From NCBI RefSeq assembly GCF_900168325.1, contig NZ_FVZE01000006.1:124001-188000 (forward strand): a stretch of DNA of 64,000 nucleotides, read 5' to 3'. The position numbers and the translations under genes are program-made. The notes beneath the pieces were generated by a model. That model had not been told where the DNA came from. It made no database searches and saw nothing but the letters and a program-made list of their open reading frames with translations. How positions within the stretch are numbered: position 1 is the stretch's first letter; each line of letters begins with the position of its first letter. The DNA is from Novosphingobium mathurense. Lineage in GTDB: Bacteria > Pseudomonadota > Alphaproteobacteria > Sphingomonadales > Sphingomonadaceae. This document shows, piece by piece, positions 25,222 through 32,971 of this stretch.

Positions 25222-26583
25222 ATGAAGGCAACTGCCCCGAATATCCGACGGTCCAACGCCCGCAAGGTCGTGCCGATGATGGCCCTGGCCCTGGTGATGG
25301 GCCTTTCGGGCTGCAAGATGTTCGGAGGCAAGGACGGCCCGAAGACCCCGACCCTCGGCGAACGCGTGCCTATCCTTTCCCGGATCGAGAGCGGCGCCAA
25401 GGTCGACCCGACGCTCGGCGCGGTCTCGGTCATCTTGCCCCCCGAAACGGTGAACGCCGAATGGGCGCAGGCCGGCGGCAACGCGAGCAAGTCTTACGGC
25501 CACCTTTCGCTTTCGGCGACGCCGTCGCGCGTGTGGACCGCCAACATCGAAGGCTCCTCGCAGCGTCAGCGCCTTGCGGCCTCGCCAGTGGTCGGCGACG
25601 GGCGTCTCTACGTCATGGACACCAAGGGTGTGGTTCACGCCTTCGACGCGCAGAGCGGCGCGCAGGTCTGGACCAAGAGCTTTGCGGTATCCGGCGATGG
25701 GTCGAAGGCGATCTTCGGCGGCGGCGTCAGCTATGACAGCGGCAAGGTCTACATCACTACCGGTCTTGGCGAAGTGGCCGCGCTGACGGCGGCGACCGGT
25801 GAGCAGCTGTGGACCAAGAAGCCTGCCGGGCCGCTGCGCGGATCGCCCACGGTCGGTTTCAACTCCATCTATGTGATGACGCAGGACAACCAGATCATCG
25901 CGCTCAATGCCGCAGATGGCGAACTGGTGTGGAATGAATCCGGCTCGCTCTCGCAGGCCGGTGTCTTCGGCGTTGCTGCGCCCTCGGCAGGACAGGGCAC
26001 CGTCATTGCCGGTTACTCCTCGGGCGAACTTGTAGCCTATCGCTACGAAAACGGCCGCCAGCTCTGGTCGGACGCGCTTGCGCGCACGTCGATTTCGACC
26101 GAAGTGGGCAGCCTGACCGACGTCGACGCCGATCCGATCATCGATCGCGGCAGCGTCTATGCGCTGGGCGAGGGCGGTCGCATGGCGGCCTATGAACTGG
26201 TCACCGGCCAGCGCATCTGGGAACTCAATCTGGCGGGCATCTCAACCCCGGCGGTGGCTGGCGACTGGATCTTCACGCTTGACGATCACGCGGAAATCCT
26301 CGCGATCCAGCGCAATACCGGCAAGGTGAAGTGGCTCACCGACCTGAAGCGTTACCGCAAGGCCAAGAAGAAGAAAGGCCCGATCTTCTGGGTCGGTCCG
26401 GTCCTTGCAGGCAACAAGCTGTGGGTGGCCAATTCCGAAGGCGAAGTCGGCTCGGTCGATCCCGCCAGCGGGGAATGGACGCCGTTCACCAAGCTGGGCG
26501 ATTCGGTCTCGCAGGCTCCAGTCGTGGCCAACCAGACGCTTTACATCCTAGACGACTCCGGCCGCATCACCGCCTATCGCTGA
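25222..26583 (+). CDS. bamB: Outer membrane assembly lipoprotein BamB
   Basis: Lipoprotein subunit of the beta-barrel assembly machine, an eight-bladed PQQ-like propeller. ATG 25222 gives 453 residues with the lipobox LSGC near residue 31; the frame also has ATG 25195 overlapping the upstream stop. 25222 is preferred because GAGGA (25209-25213) precedes it and the signal peptide is then of normal length. Propeller-blade motifs are visible, for example AFDAQSGAQVWTKSF, ALTAATGEQLWTKKPAG and ALNAADGELVWNESG. The protein is somewhat longer than Escherichia coli BamB. Confidence 0.93.
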   Translation: MKATAPNIRRSNARKVVPMMALALVMGLSGCKMFGGKDGPKTPTLGERVPILSRIESGAKVDPTLGAVSVILPPETVNAEWAQAGGNASKSYGHLSLSATPSRVWTANIEGSSQRQRLAASPVVGDGRLYVMDTKGVVHAFDAQSGAQVWTKSFAVSGDGSKAIFGGGVSYDSGKVYITTGLGEVAALTAATGEQLWTKKPAGPLRGSPTVGFNSIYVMTQDNQIIALNAADGELVWNESGSLSQAGVFGVAAPSAGQGTVIAGYSSGELVAYRYENGRQLWSDALARTSISTEVGSLTDVDADPIIDRGSVYALGEGGRMAAYELVTGQRIWELNLAGISTPAVAGDWIFTLDDHAEILAIQRNTGKVKWLTDLKRYRKAKKKKGPIFWVGPVLAGNKLWVANSEGEVGSVDPASGEWTPFTKLGDSVSQAPVVANQTLYILDDSGRITAYR

Positions 26584-26604
26584 TCCGGCCCCGGGCGACC
26601 CGAC

Positions 26605-26628
26605 CGGCATTCGCTGCGAATGCCGTTT
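26605..26628 (+). terminator. Probable terminator after bamB
   Basis: CGGCATTCG (26605-26613) pairs perfectly with CGAATGCCG (26617-26625) around a CTG loop, with TTT directly after. It is 22 bases past the bamB stop. Confidence 0.55.
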
Positions 26629-26664
26629 CGGACGCCTTAACCATTTGCCGCTAGGCAAACGGGC

Positions 26665-28017
26665 ATGAGCAATGCCCCCACGTTCACCGCCCGCAGGCCG
26701 GTCAGCGATGTTTCGGCTGGCGTCGGCCTCGCCGGACTGGCCGCGCTGATCGCCTGGTTGCTGGTCTGTCGCAACTGGGCGGGTCTCGCCGATGCCTTTG
26801 CCCTGCCCGGCCCGCACGAACCGCTCGCCGGACCTTATGCAGCGGTCCTGACGCTGTTCGTCACCGGGCTGGCGATGAGCTTGTGGTCGGTGCTGGTGGA
26901 CAAGGTTCACCTGCGCCCCAACACCGGAATCGACTGGCGCAGTCCCCGTCCGTTGGCGCAATCGATCGACGTTTCGATCACCAAGCTGGCCGGGCTCTGG
27001 GCGACCTGGGCGGCGATCGGCATGTTCTACTGTATCGGCCGCTGGTACTGGGACGGCCAGTATCTATTCGCGATGGAAGTGATCGGCACGGCGGCAGTGC
27101 CGCTCTTCGCGCTTTCTGTGCCCTATGTGCTCTGGCTCGACCGCTACATGATCGAGCCGCGCGACCATTCCTGGCACTTCGGCGCCATGCTCATCGGGCG
27201 CGAGGCTTGGTCGGCCGAGGAAGTGAAGAAGCATGGCCGTGCCTGGGCGATCAAGGCATTCTTCGGTGCCTTCATGATCTCGATCCTGCCCGGCGGCTTC
27301 GCCCGCATCGTCGAGGCCGATTTCAGCGCCATCGCCCACGATCCTGTGGCGCTGGGGACGATGCTGATCGAAGGGCTGTTCCTCGTCGACGTGCAGATCG
27401 GCACGGTCGGCTATCTCTTCACGTTCCGCCCGCTCGACGCGCATATCCGCAGTGGCAATCCGCTGCTGGCGGGCTGGGTCGCCGCACTGATCTGCTATCC
27501 GCCCTTCGTGTGGGGCACGATGGGCCGGGCCGACGTGCTGGGCTATGAGGTCAACACCGGCGGCTGGGCCTACTGGCTGCAGGGTCACGACCTGCTGCTG
27601 TGGTCATGGGCCGCGCTGCTGGTCTGCCTTACCGCGATCTACGCCTGGGCGACCTTTGCCTTCGGCCTGCGCTTTTCCAACCTGACCTATCGCGGAGTTC
27701 TCACCAACGGGCCTTACCGCTTCACGCGCCATCCTGCCTACCTGTCGAAAAACCTGTTCTGGTGGTGCTCGACCCTGCCGTTTCTCGTCACCAGCCACGC
27801 GTTGACCGACATGGTGCGCAACACCGTGCTGCTCGGCGTGGTCAGCGCGATCTATTTCTGGCGCGCCAAGACCGAGGAAGCGCATCTGCTGGGCGAAGAT
27901 GCCAAGTACCGCGAATACCACGCCTGGATGGCTCAGAATGCGCCGATCACGCGGGGCCTGGGCTGGCTTCTCGGCAGGCTGCGCCCGCGCCGCCCGGTGC
28001 TGCAAGCGGCGGAGTGA
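26665..28017 (+). CDS. Polytopic membrane methyltransferase (isoprenylcysteine carboxylmethyltransferase-like)
   Basis: A 450-residue membrane protein. The C-terminal third (about residues 330-435) matches the ICMT/PEMT-like fold: GPYRFTRHPAYLSKNLFWW for SAM binding and TEEAHLLGEDAKYREYHAWM as the conserved end motif. The N-terminal 290 residues add several further helices (for example AGVGLAGLAALIAWLLVC and GLWATWAAIGMFYCIGRWYW) and a charged loop containing HSWHFGAMLIGREAWSAEEV; I do not recognise this part. Typical ICMT-like bacterial proteins are 150-250 residues, so this is a long variant. The substrate is unknown, perhaps a lipid or isoprenoid. Confidence 0.78.
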   Translation: MSNAPTFTARRPVSDVSAGVGLAGLAALIAWLLVCRNWAGLADAFALPGPHEPLAGPYAAVLTLFVTGLAMSLWSVLVDKVHLRPNTGIDWRSPRPLAQSIDVSITKLAGLWATWAAIGMFYCIGRWYWDGQYLFAMEVIGTAAVPLFALSVPYVLWLDRYMIEPRDHSWHFGAMLIGREAWSAEEVKKHGRAWAIKAFFGAFMISILPGGFARIVEADFSAIAHDPVALGTMLIEGLFLVDVQIGTVGYLFTFRPLDAHIRSGNPLLAGWVAALICYPPFVWGTMGRADVLGYEVNTGGWAYWLQGHDLLLWSWAALLVCLTAIYAWATFAFGLRFSNLTYRGVLTNGPYRFTRHPAYLSKNLFWWCSTLPFLVTSHALTDMVRNTVLLGVVSAIYFWRAKTEEAHLLGEDAKYREYHAWMAQNAPITRGLGWLLGRLRPRRPVLQAAE

Positions 28018-28071
28018 GCGGGCGGGTCAAGGTCGCGTAGCCGAATGCCGTCAACCGGGACCTGATCCGCG

Positions 28072-28091
28072 ATTCCCGCCTGCGCGGGGAT
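28072..28091. repeat. REP-like palindrome, copy 1
   Basis: ATTCCCGC-CTGC-GCGGGGAT: an eight-base stem (one G-T pair) with a four-base loop, between the convergent ends of the methyltransferase and gshA genes. It shares its stem sequence with copies at 47828, 47918 and 52638, so it belongs to a small dispersed palindromic family. Confidence 0.7.
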
Positions 28092-28119
28092 GGCGACCGA
28101 AACGCGAAGAGCCCTGCGT

Positions 28120-29493
28120 TCAGAAGCTCTTCTGCTTGTAGACCTCGCACAGATCGCCGCCCCATTCGCCGTGGAAGCGTTCGAGCAGGCGCTGGGCCGG
28201 AACCTTGCCCGACGACACGATCTCGGCGAGCGGTTCGAGGTAGCCGGTCTCGTTGTCGCCGCCGGCGTTGAGCTTGCCGCGCGCGGCAAGGCCCGAACGG
28301 GCGATGTCGAGCACTTCGCCGGCGATGTCGCGCAAGGTGCCGCCACCGGGAAGCGGGGCGTCGAGGCCGAGCTTCGGGACGGAGCTGCGCAGCACTTCGC
28401 GGCCTTCCATGTCCCAGTCCTTCACCACGTCCCAGGCCGCGTCGAGCGCGGTCTGGTCATAGAGCAGGCCGACCCACAGGGCGGGCAGGGCGCAAATGCG
28501 GTTCCACGGACCACCGTCGGCCCCGCGCATTTCCAGGAAGGATTTCAGGCGCACTTCGGGGAAGGCGGTGGACAGGTGATCCTGCCAGTCGCTCATGCGC
28601 GGCAGTTCGCCGGGCAGGGCGGGCAGTTCGCCCTTCAGGAAGTCGCGGAACGACTGGCCCGCGGCGTCGATGTACTTGCCGTCGCGGAACACGAAGTACA
28701 TCGGCACGTCGAGCATGTAGTCGACGTAGCGCTGGTAGCCGAAGCCCTGCTCGAACACGAAGGGCAGCATGCCCGTGCGCGCCGGGTCGGTGTCCGACCA
28801 GATGTGGCTGCGGTAGGAAAGATAGCCGTTGGGCTTGCCTTCGGTGAAGGGCGAATTGGCGAAGAGCGCGGTCGCCAGCGGCTGCAGCGCCAGCGAGGTG
28901 CGGAACTTCTGCACCATGTCCGCCTCGCTGGAATAGTCGAGGTTGACCTGGATGGTGCAGGTGCGCAGCATCATGTCGAGACCCATCGAGCCCACGCGCG
29001 GCATGTGCCGCAGCATGATGTCGTAGCGGCCCTTGGGCATGACCGGCAGTTCTTCGCGGGTCTTGTCCGGCCACATGCCCAGACCGAGGAAGCCCTTGCC
29101 GATGCGGTCGCCGATGGTCTTCACCTGTGCGAGGTGGCGGCCGGTTTCGGCGCAGGTTTCGTGCAGGCTTTCCAGCGGCGCGCCGGAGAGTTCGAGCTGG
29201 CCTGCCGGTTCGAGGCTGACCGTGCCGTCGCTGCCCTTCATGGCAATGACGTTGCCGCCTTCCACGATCGGTTCCCAGCCGAATTCGGTCAGCGCCATCA
29301 ACAGGTCGCGGATGCCGCCGGGCTCGTCATAGGACGGCGCGTGATGATCGGCCTTGTCGTATACGAATTTCTCGTGCTCGGTCCCGATCCGCCACGCGGC
29401 GCGCGGCTTTTCGCCCGCGGCCATCGGCTCGGCGAGTTGGTCCAGGCTCTCGATCAGCGGATCGGCGCGATCCGATATCTCGCGGGTGCTCAT
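28120..29493 (-). CDS. gshA: Glutamate-cysteine ligase (plant/alphaproteobacterial type)
   Basis: First enzyme of glutathione synthesis, ATP-dependent formation of gamma-glutamylcysteine. At 457 residues it belongs to the class shared by plants and Alphaproteobacteria. Typical segments are WRIGTEHEKFVYD near the N-terminus, IVEGGNVIAMKG, TCTIQVNLDYSSEADMVQKF, and FLEMRGADGGPWNRI. It is followed downstream by the repeat at 28072. rsmE and ubiA lie upstream, a neighbourhood common in this order. Confidence 0.95.
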   Translation of the reverse strand: MSTREISDRADPLIESLDQLAEPMAAGEKPRAAWRIGTEHEKFVYDKADHHAPSYDEPGGIRDLLMALTEFGWEPIVEGGNVIAMKGSDGTVSLEPAGQLELSGAPLESLHETCAETGRHLAQVKTIGDRIGKGFLGLGMWPDKTREELPVMPKGRYDIMLRHMPRVGSMGLDMMLRTCTIQVNLDYSSEADMVQKFRTSLALQPLATALFANSPFTEGKPNGYLSYRSHIWSDTDPARTGMLPFVFEQGFGYQRYVDYMLDVPMYFVFRDGKYIDAAGQSFRDFLKGELPALPGELPRMSDWQDHLSTAFPEVRLKSFLEMRGADGGPWNRICALPALWVGLLYDQTALDAAWDVVKDWDMEGREVLRSSVPKLGLDAPLPGGGTLRDIAGEVLDIARSGLAARGKLNAGGDNETGYLEPLAEIVSSGKVPAQRLLERFHGEWGGDLCEVYKQKSF

Positions 29494-29551
29494 GGCCGGG
29501 GAGGTAGTGGCGGCAAGGCCCGGACGCCAGCACTATTTGCTGCGGTGATAG

Positions 29552-30310
29552 TCAATTTCCGGAAGGCGACCAATCGCCCGCCACGGCCATCCAGAGCGCG
29601 GTGGCGGCAATGCTGGCAGTCTCGCCGCGCAGGATGCGCGGGCCCAGCGTGATCGGGCGCGCTTGCGGGAGGGCGCGGATAAGCGCGCGCTCCCCTTCGT
29701 CGAAGCCGCCTTCGGGCCCGACCAGCAGGGCGGCAGGGCCGCAGTGCGCGGCGAACTGCGCGGCGGCCGGCTCTCCACCCAGCTCGTCGGCGAAGAACAG
29801 CGCGCGATCCTCGGGCCAGTCGCGCAGCAGCGCTTCCAGCCTGAGCGGCTCGGTCAGTTCGGGCAGCGCGGTGCGGGCACATTGCTCGGCCGCCTCGGTC
29901 ACCATGGTGCGCGCCCGCTCGGGGTTGAGCTTGTCTGCCACGCAGCGGCGCGTCACCACCGGCTGGATGCGTCGCACGCCCAGTTCGGTCGCCTTCTCCA
30001 GCACGAGGTCGAAGTTCGGCTTTTTCAGCAGCGCGGCGCAGAGCGTGAAGTCGGGAACCTCCTCGCGCTCGCGCAGCCGCTCACGCGCTTCGAGCACGAC
30101 CTCGCGCTTGCCTGCCGAGACGACGGCGCAGGCCCATTCGCCGGTTTCGTCGTCGCACAGGATCACCGCGTCTCCGTCCGAGACGCGCATGACCTTGGAC
30201 AGGTAGTGTGCCTGCGTCCCCTCGATCGCGACATGCGCGTCCTGCGCGACCGGACCGGGAACGAACAGGCGCGGCGCTGAGCGCGGCGGCCAGGCGGGAG
30301 TTGCAACCAT
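29552..30310 (-). CDS. rsmE: 16S rRNA (uracil(1498)-N(3))-methyltransferase
   Basis: SPOUT-class enzyme that methylates N3 of U1498 in 16S rRNA. The 252-residue product has the N-terminal PUA-like segment (APRLFVPG, THYLSKV-like QAHYLSKVMRV) and the knot motifs LLVGPEGGFDEGE and ITLGPRILRGETASIAA. ATG 30310, giving MVATPAWPPRSAP, is taken because family similarity begins just after it. It is divergent from ubiA and 58 bases ahead of gshA. Confidence 0.95.
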   Translation of the reverse strand: MVATPAWPPRSAPRLFVPGPVAQDAHVAIEGTQAHYLSKVMRVSDGDAVILCDDETGEWACAVVSAGKREVVLEARERLREREEVPDFTLCAALLKKPNFDLVLEKATELGVRRIQPVVTRRCVADKLNPERARTMVTEAAEQCARTALPELTEPLRLEALLRDWPEDRALFFADELGGEPAAAQFAAHCGPAALLVGPEGGFDEGERALIRALPQARPITLGPRILRGETASIAATALWMAVAGDWSPSGN

Positions 30311-30421
30311 GCTTCCTCTTACTGCCCCTGTCCCGCTTCGCAAACGTGCGCAGGACCGTAACCCACTGCTCGACGCCCATCGCGTCCAGGGTGGACATTC
30401 TGCCCAAGTGAACGATCATCC

Positions 30422-31372
30422 ATGACACGCGGCACACAATCGACTAATTACGCCCGCGTGACCGAACCCGCTTTTGTCCCCGATACGCAAAACCGCAGCC
30501 TTGTTTCGATGCTGCCGCCGTCCTTTCGCGACTATGCGATGCTGGCGCGTTTCGACCGGCCCATCGGCTGGTGGCTGCTGTTCTGGCCCTGCGCCTGGGG
30601 CGTGATGCTGGCGGGCGGCGAAGCGCGCTGGGACCTCGTGCTGTGGATGCTCGTCGGCTCGATCGCGATGCGCGGTGCGGGCTGCGTGTGGAACGATATC
30701 GTCGATGCCGATCTGGACCGCAAGGTCGCGCGCACGGCCAGCCGCCCGGTCGCGAGCGGGCGCGTCTCCCGGCAGGCCGCAACGATCTGGCTGTTCACGC
30801 TCTGCGCGGTCGGCCTCGTCGTGCTGTTCCAGCTGCGCTGGCAGGCGCAGGTCATGGCCCTGAGCAGCCTGGCCCTCGTCGCTGCCTATCCCTTCATGAA
30901 GCGGATCACCTGGTGGCCGCAGGTCTGGCTTGGCCTCGTCTTTACCTGGGGGGCACTGGTCGGCTGGGTCGAGATCCGCAGCGACCACATCGACGTTCTC
31001 GTTGCACTGTATGGCGGCTGCATTTTCTGGTGCATCGGCTACGACACGATCTACGCCCTGCAGGACCGCGAAGACGATGCCCTTGTCGGCATCCGCTCTG
31101 CTGCCTTGCGCCTGGGGAGCCACGTGCGCGCCGGAGTCGCCGGGTTCTATGCCCTTGCGATCGCCTTCTGGGCGCTGGCCTTCTGGACCCTGCGCGGCGA
31201 CTGGGTCGCGCTCGTCGCATTGGTCCCGGTGGCGGCGCATCTGGGCTTTCAGGTCGTGACGCTCGATACCGATGACGGTGACAATGCGCTCGCCCGCTTC
31301 CGCTCCAACCGCGACGCCGGCATCGTCATGGCGCTGGCCTGCTGGGTGGTGGGCAACGCCGGCGTGATCTAG
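30422..31372 (+). CDS. ubiA: 4-hydroxybenzoate polyprenyltransferase
   Basis: Integral membrane prenyltransferase that attaches the polyprenyl tail to 4-hydroxybenzoate in ubiquinone synthesis. The 316-residue protein has about eight or nine helices and both aspartate motifs: NDIVDADLDRKVARTASRP (about residues 96-114) and YALQDREDDALVGIRS (about 214-229). RPIGWWLLFWPCAWGVMLAG near the N-terminus is characteristic. It starts 111 bases from rsmE on the opposite strand. Confidence 0.96.
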   Translation: MTRGTQSTNYARVTEPAFVPDTQNRSLVSMLPPSFRDYAMLARFDRPIGWWLLFWPCAWGVMLAGGEARWDLVLWMLVGSIAMRGAGCVWNDIVDADLDRKVARTASRPVASGRVSRQAATIWLFTLCAVGLVVLFQLRWQAQVMALSSLALVAAYPFMKRITWWPQVWLGLVFTWGALVGWVEIRSDHIDVLVALYGGCIFWCIGYDTIYALQDREDDALVGIRSAALRLGSHVRAGVAGFYALAIAFWALAFWTLRGDWVALVALVPVAAHLGFQVVTLDTDDGDNALARFRSNRDAGIVMALACWVVGNAGVI

Positions 31373-31383
31373 GACAGGTTGCC

Positions 31384-32028
31384 GTGTGCAACCTCTACCG
31401 GATGACCAAGGGCGTCGACGAAGTCGCCAAGCTCTTCGAAGTCCTGCCCGAACGCGGCGCCAATATCGCCGAGGAGGTCTATCCCGGCTATCCCGGCCTC
31501 GTCGTGGCCGAAGGCAAGGCGCAGGCGATGACATGGGGCTTTCCGCTGGTGCTCAAGGGCAGGCAGGGGCAGCCGCTCAAGCCCAAGCCCGTCACCAATG
31601 CCCGCGACGACAAGCTGGCCACCGCGTTCTGGCGCGACAGCTTCGAAACGCGCCGTTGCCTTGTTCCCGTCACCGCCTGGGCCGAGGCCGAGGGCAGCAG
31701 GGGGCGGATGACGCGCACGTGGTACGGCGTGGAAGGGGAAGAGACTTTCGCCGTCGCCGGGCTCTGGCGACCGACCGCCGAATGGGGGCAGGCCTATACC
31801 ATGGTGATGGTCGATTCCTGCCCGCAGATGGTCGAAGTGCATGACCGCATGCCGGTTCTCCTTCCCCGCGATGCGTGGGAGCAGTGGGTCACCGGCACAC
31901 CGGAGGAGGCGCTGCGCCTGTGTCGCACGCCCGACCTTCCCCTGACGGTGGACCGGACGGACGAATTGTGGAGCGGAGGGGGCAAGCCGGCCCGGGGCGG
32001 TGGGAATACCACGCCCCGGCTCTTGTGA
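31384..32028 (+). CDS. SOS response-associated peptidase (YedK/HMCES family)
   Basis: A 214-residue SRAP-domain protein that forms a DNA-protein crosslink with abasic sites in single-stranded DNA. GTG 31384 is followed directly by the catalytic Cys2 (start reads as MCNLYRMTKG), so processing of the initiator Met would expose it. Other family residues: TNARDDKLATAFWRDSF, RRCLVPVTAWAEAEG, VAGLWRPT and VEVHDRMPVLLP with the conserved His. It lies 11 bases after ubiA and may share its transcript. Confidence 0.93.
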   Translation: MCNLYRMTKGVDEVAKLFEVLPERGANIAEEVYPGYPGLVVAEGKAQAMTWGFPLVLKGRQGQPLKPKPVTNARDDKLATAFWRDSFETRRCLVPVTAWAEAEGSRGRMTRTWYGVEGEETFAVAGLWRPTAEWGQAYTMVMVDSCPQMVEVHDRMPVLLPRDAWEQWVTGTPEEALRLCRTPDLPLTVDRTDELWSGGGKPARGGGNTTPRLL

Positions 32029-32036
32029 TCAGCGGC

Positions 32037-32408
32037 TCATTCATAACTCACCAGTTCGAATTCGATGCCGTCCCAGTCGAGGAAGTAGAACCTGCGACCG
32101 GGTTCGTAGTCGGCGTGGTTGAAGGGGACGAGACCGGCATCGGCGACGATCTTCTCGGCGGCGTCGAGGTCGTCGACGACGATGCCGACGTGGTTGAGCG
32201 GCGCGCCCTTGGCGAAGCGCTCGTGCTCCTTGCGGTCGGTATAGACGGCGATGTAGCCGAACTCCTCGCCGACATGGATCGTCTCGCCGCCGTTGAGGGC
32301 CGGACCGCGCCAGCGTTCTTCCCAGCCGAGCAGGTCCTGCAGCAGCCTGGACGAGCGCTCGATGTCGCTCACGGTGATGTTGGCGTGTTCCAGTCTTCCC
32401 TTGGGCAT
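32037..32408 (-). CDS. VOC superfamily protein (glyoxalase/dioxygenase fold)
   Basis: A 123-residue vicinal-oxygen-chelate protein with paired beta-alpha-beta-beta-beta units: LEHANITVSDIERSSRLLQD at the start, NHVGIVVDDLDAAEKIV in the middle and RRFYFLDWDGIEFELVSYE at the end. His and Glu at these positions are likely metal ligands. The start at 32408 (MPKGRLEH) has an AAGGAG site at proper distance. It is divergent from soxR across a perfect SoxR operator, with a near-consensus -35 (TTGACC) on its own strand, so SoxR control is likely. The substrate is unknown. Confidence 0.88.
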   Translation of the reverse strand: MPKGRLEHANITVSDIERSSRLLQDLLGWEERWRGPALNGGETIHVGEEFGYIAVYTDRKEHERFAKGAPLNHVGIVVDDLDAAEKIVADAGLVPFNHADYEPGRRFYFLDWDGIEFELVSYE

Positions 32409-32474
32409 GTGCATTTCTCCTTGGTTTCCAGCGATCCGCGCCCGCGGCGAATCACTCGGCTTGCCCAAGGTGCA

Positions 32475-32494
32475 ACCTCAAGTTAACTTGAGGT
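32475..32494. promoter_or_regulatory. SoxR operator (perfect 20-base palindrome)
   Basis: ACCTCAAGTTAACTTGAGGT is perfectly symmetric and contains the CCTCAAGTTAACTTGAGG core known from the Escherichia coli soxS operator. On the minus strand it overlaps TTGACC (32497-32492), a good -35, with a 19-base spacer to CACCTT, the long spacer expected of MerR-family promoters. On the plus strand the -35 equivalent (GCAACC) is poor. Primary control of the VOC gene, and perhaps autoregulation of soxR, is inferred. Confidence 0.92.
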
Positions 32495-32518
32495 CAAACG
32501 TAAAATGGAGACCTTGCG

Positions 32519-32971
32519 ATGACCGCCAAGGGCGTGACCGACCGCTTCATCTCGATCGGCGATCTCTCGCGCCGCACCGGCGTCGCGGTCTCGGCGATCC
32601 GGTTCTACGAAGAGAAGGGGCTGCTCGTCTCGCTGCGCACTTCGGGCAACCAGCGGCGCTTCCTGCGCTCGGACATCCGCCGCGTCAGCTTCATCCTGAT
32701 CGCGCAGAAGCTGGGTCTGGGCCTGGCCGAGATCGAGCGCGAACTGGCGCAGCTGCCGCAGGGACGCACGCCGACGATCGAGGACTGGGAGCGCATCAGC
32801 CTGTCCATGCGCGAGGCGATCGACGCGAAGATCGCGCTGCTCGAACTCACCCGGCGCAAGCTGGACGAATGCATCGGCTGCGGCTGCCTGAGCTTGACGA
32901 AATGCCGCCTCTACAATGCTGACGATGCGGCCGGGGCAGAAGGCACCGGACCGCGTTTCGTGCTGAAATAG
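32519..32971 (+). CDS. soxR: Redox-sensitive transcriptional activator SoxR
   Basis: MerR-family regulator of 150 residues that senses redox-cycling compounds through a [2Fe-2S] cluster. The winged helix is at about 10-55 (ISIGDLSRRTGVAVSAIRFY) and the dimer coiled coil at about 80-118. Cluster cysteines 118, 121, 123 and 129 (CIGCGCLSLTKC) are all present. No soxS is nearby, as usual outside enterics. The operator lies 25 bases upstream. The stop TAG abuts the smc stop in the shared palindrome TAGCTA (32969-32974). Confidence 0.97.
   Translation: MTAKGVTDRFISIGDLSRRTGVAVSAIRFYEEKGLLVSLRTSGNQRRFLRSDIRRVSFILIAQKLGLGLAEIERELAQLPQGRTPTIEDWERISLSMREAIDAKIALLELTRRKLDECIGCGCLSLTKCRLYNADDAAGAEGTGPRFVLK

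Noticed and set aside
28090..29652. A plus-strand open frame of about 520 codons
   Set aside because: It runs antisense across gshA and the end of rsmE, and has no ribosome binding site or domain signature.
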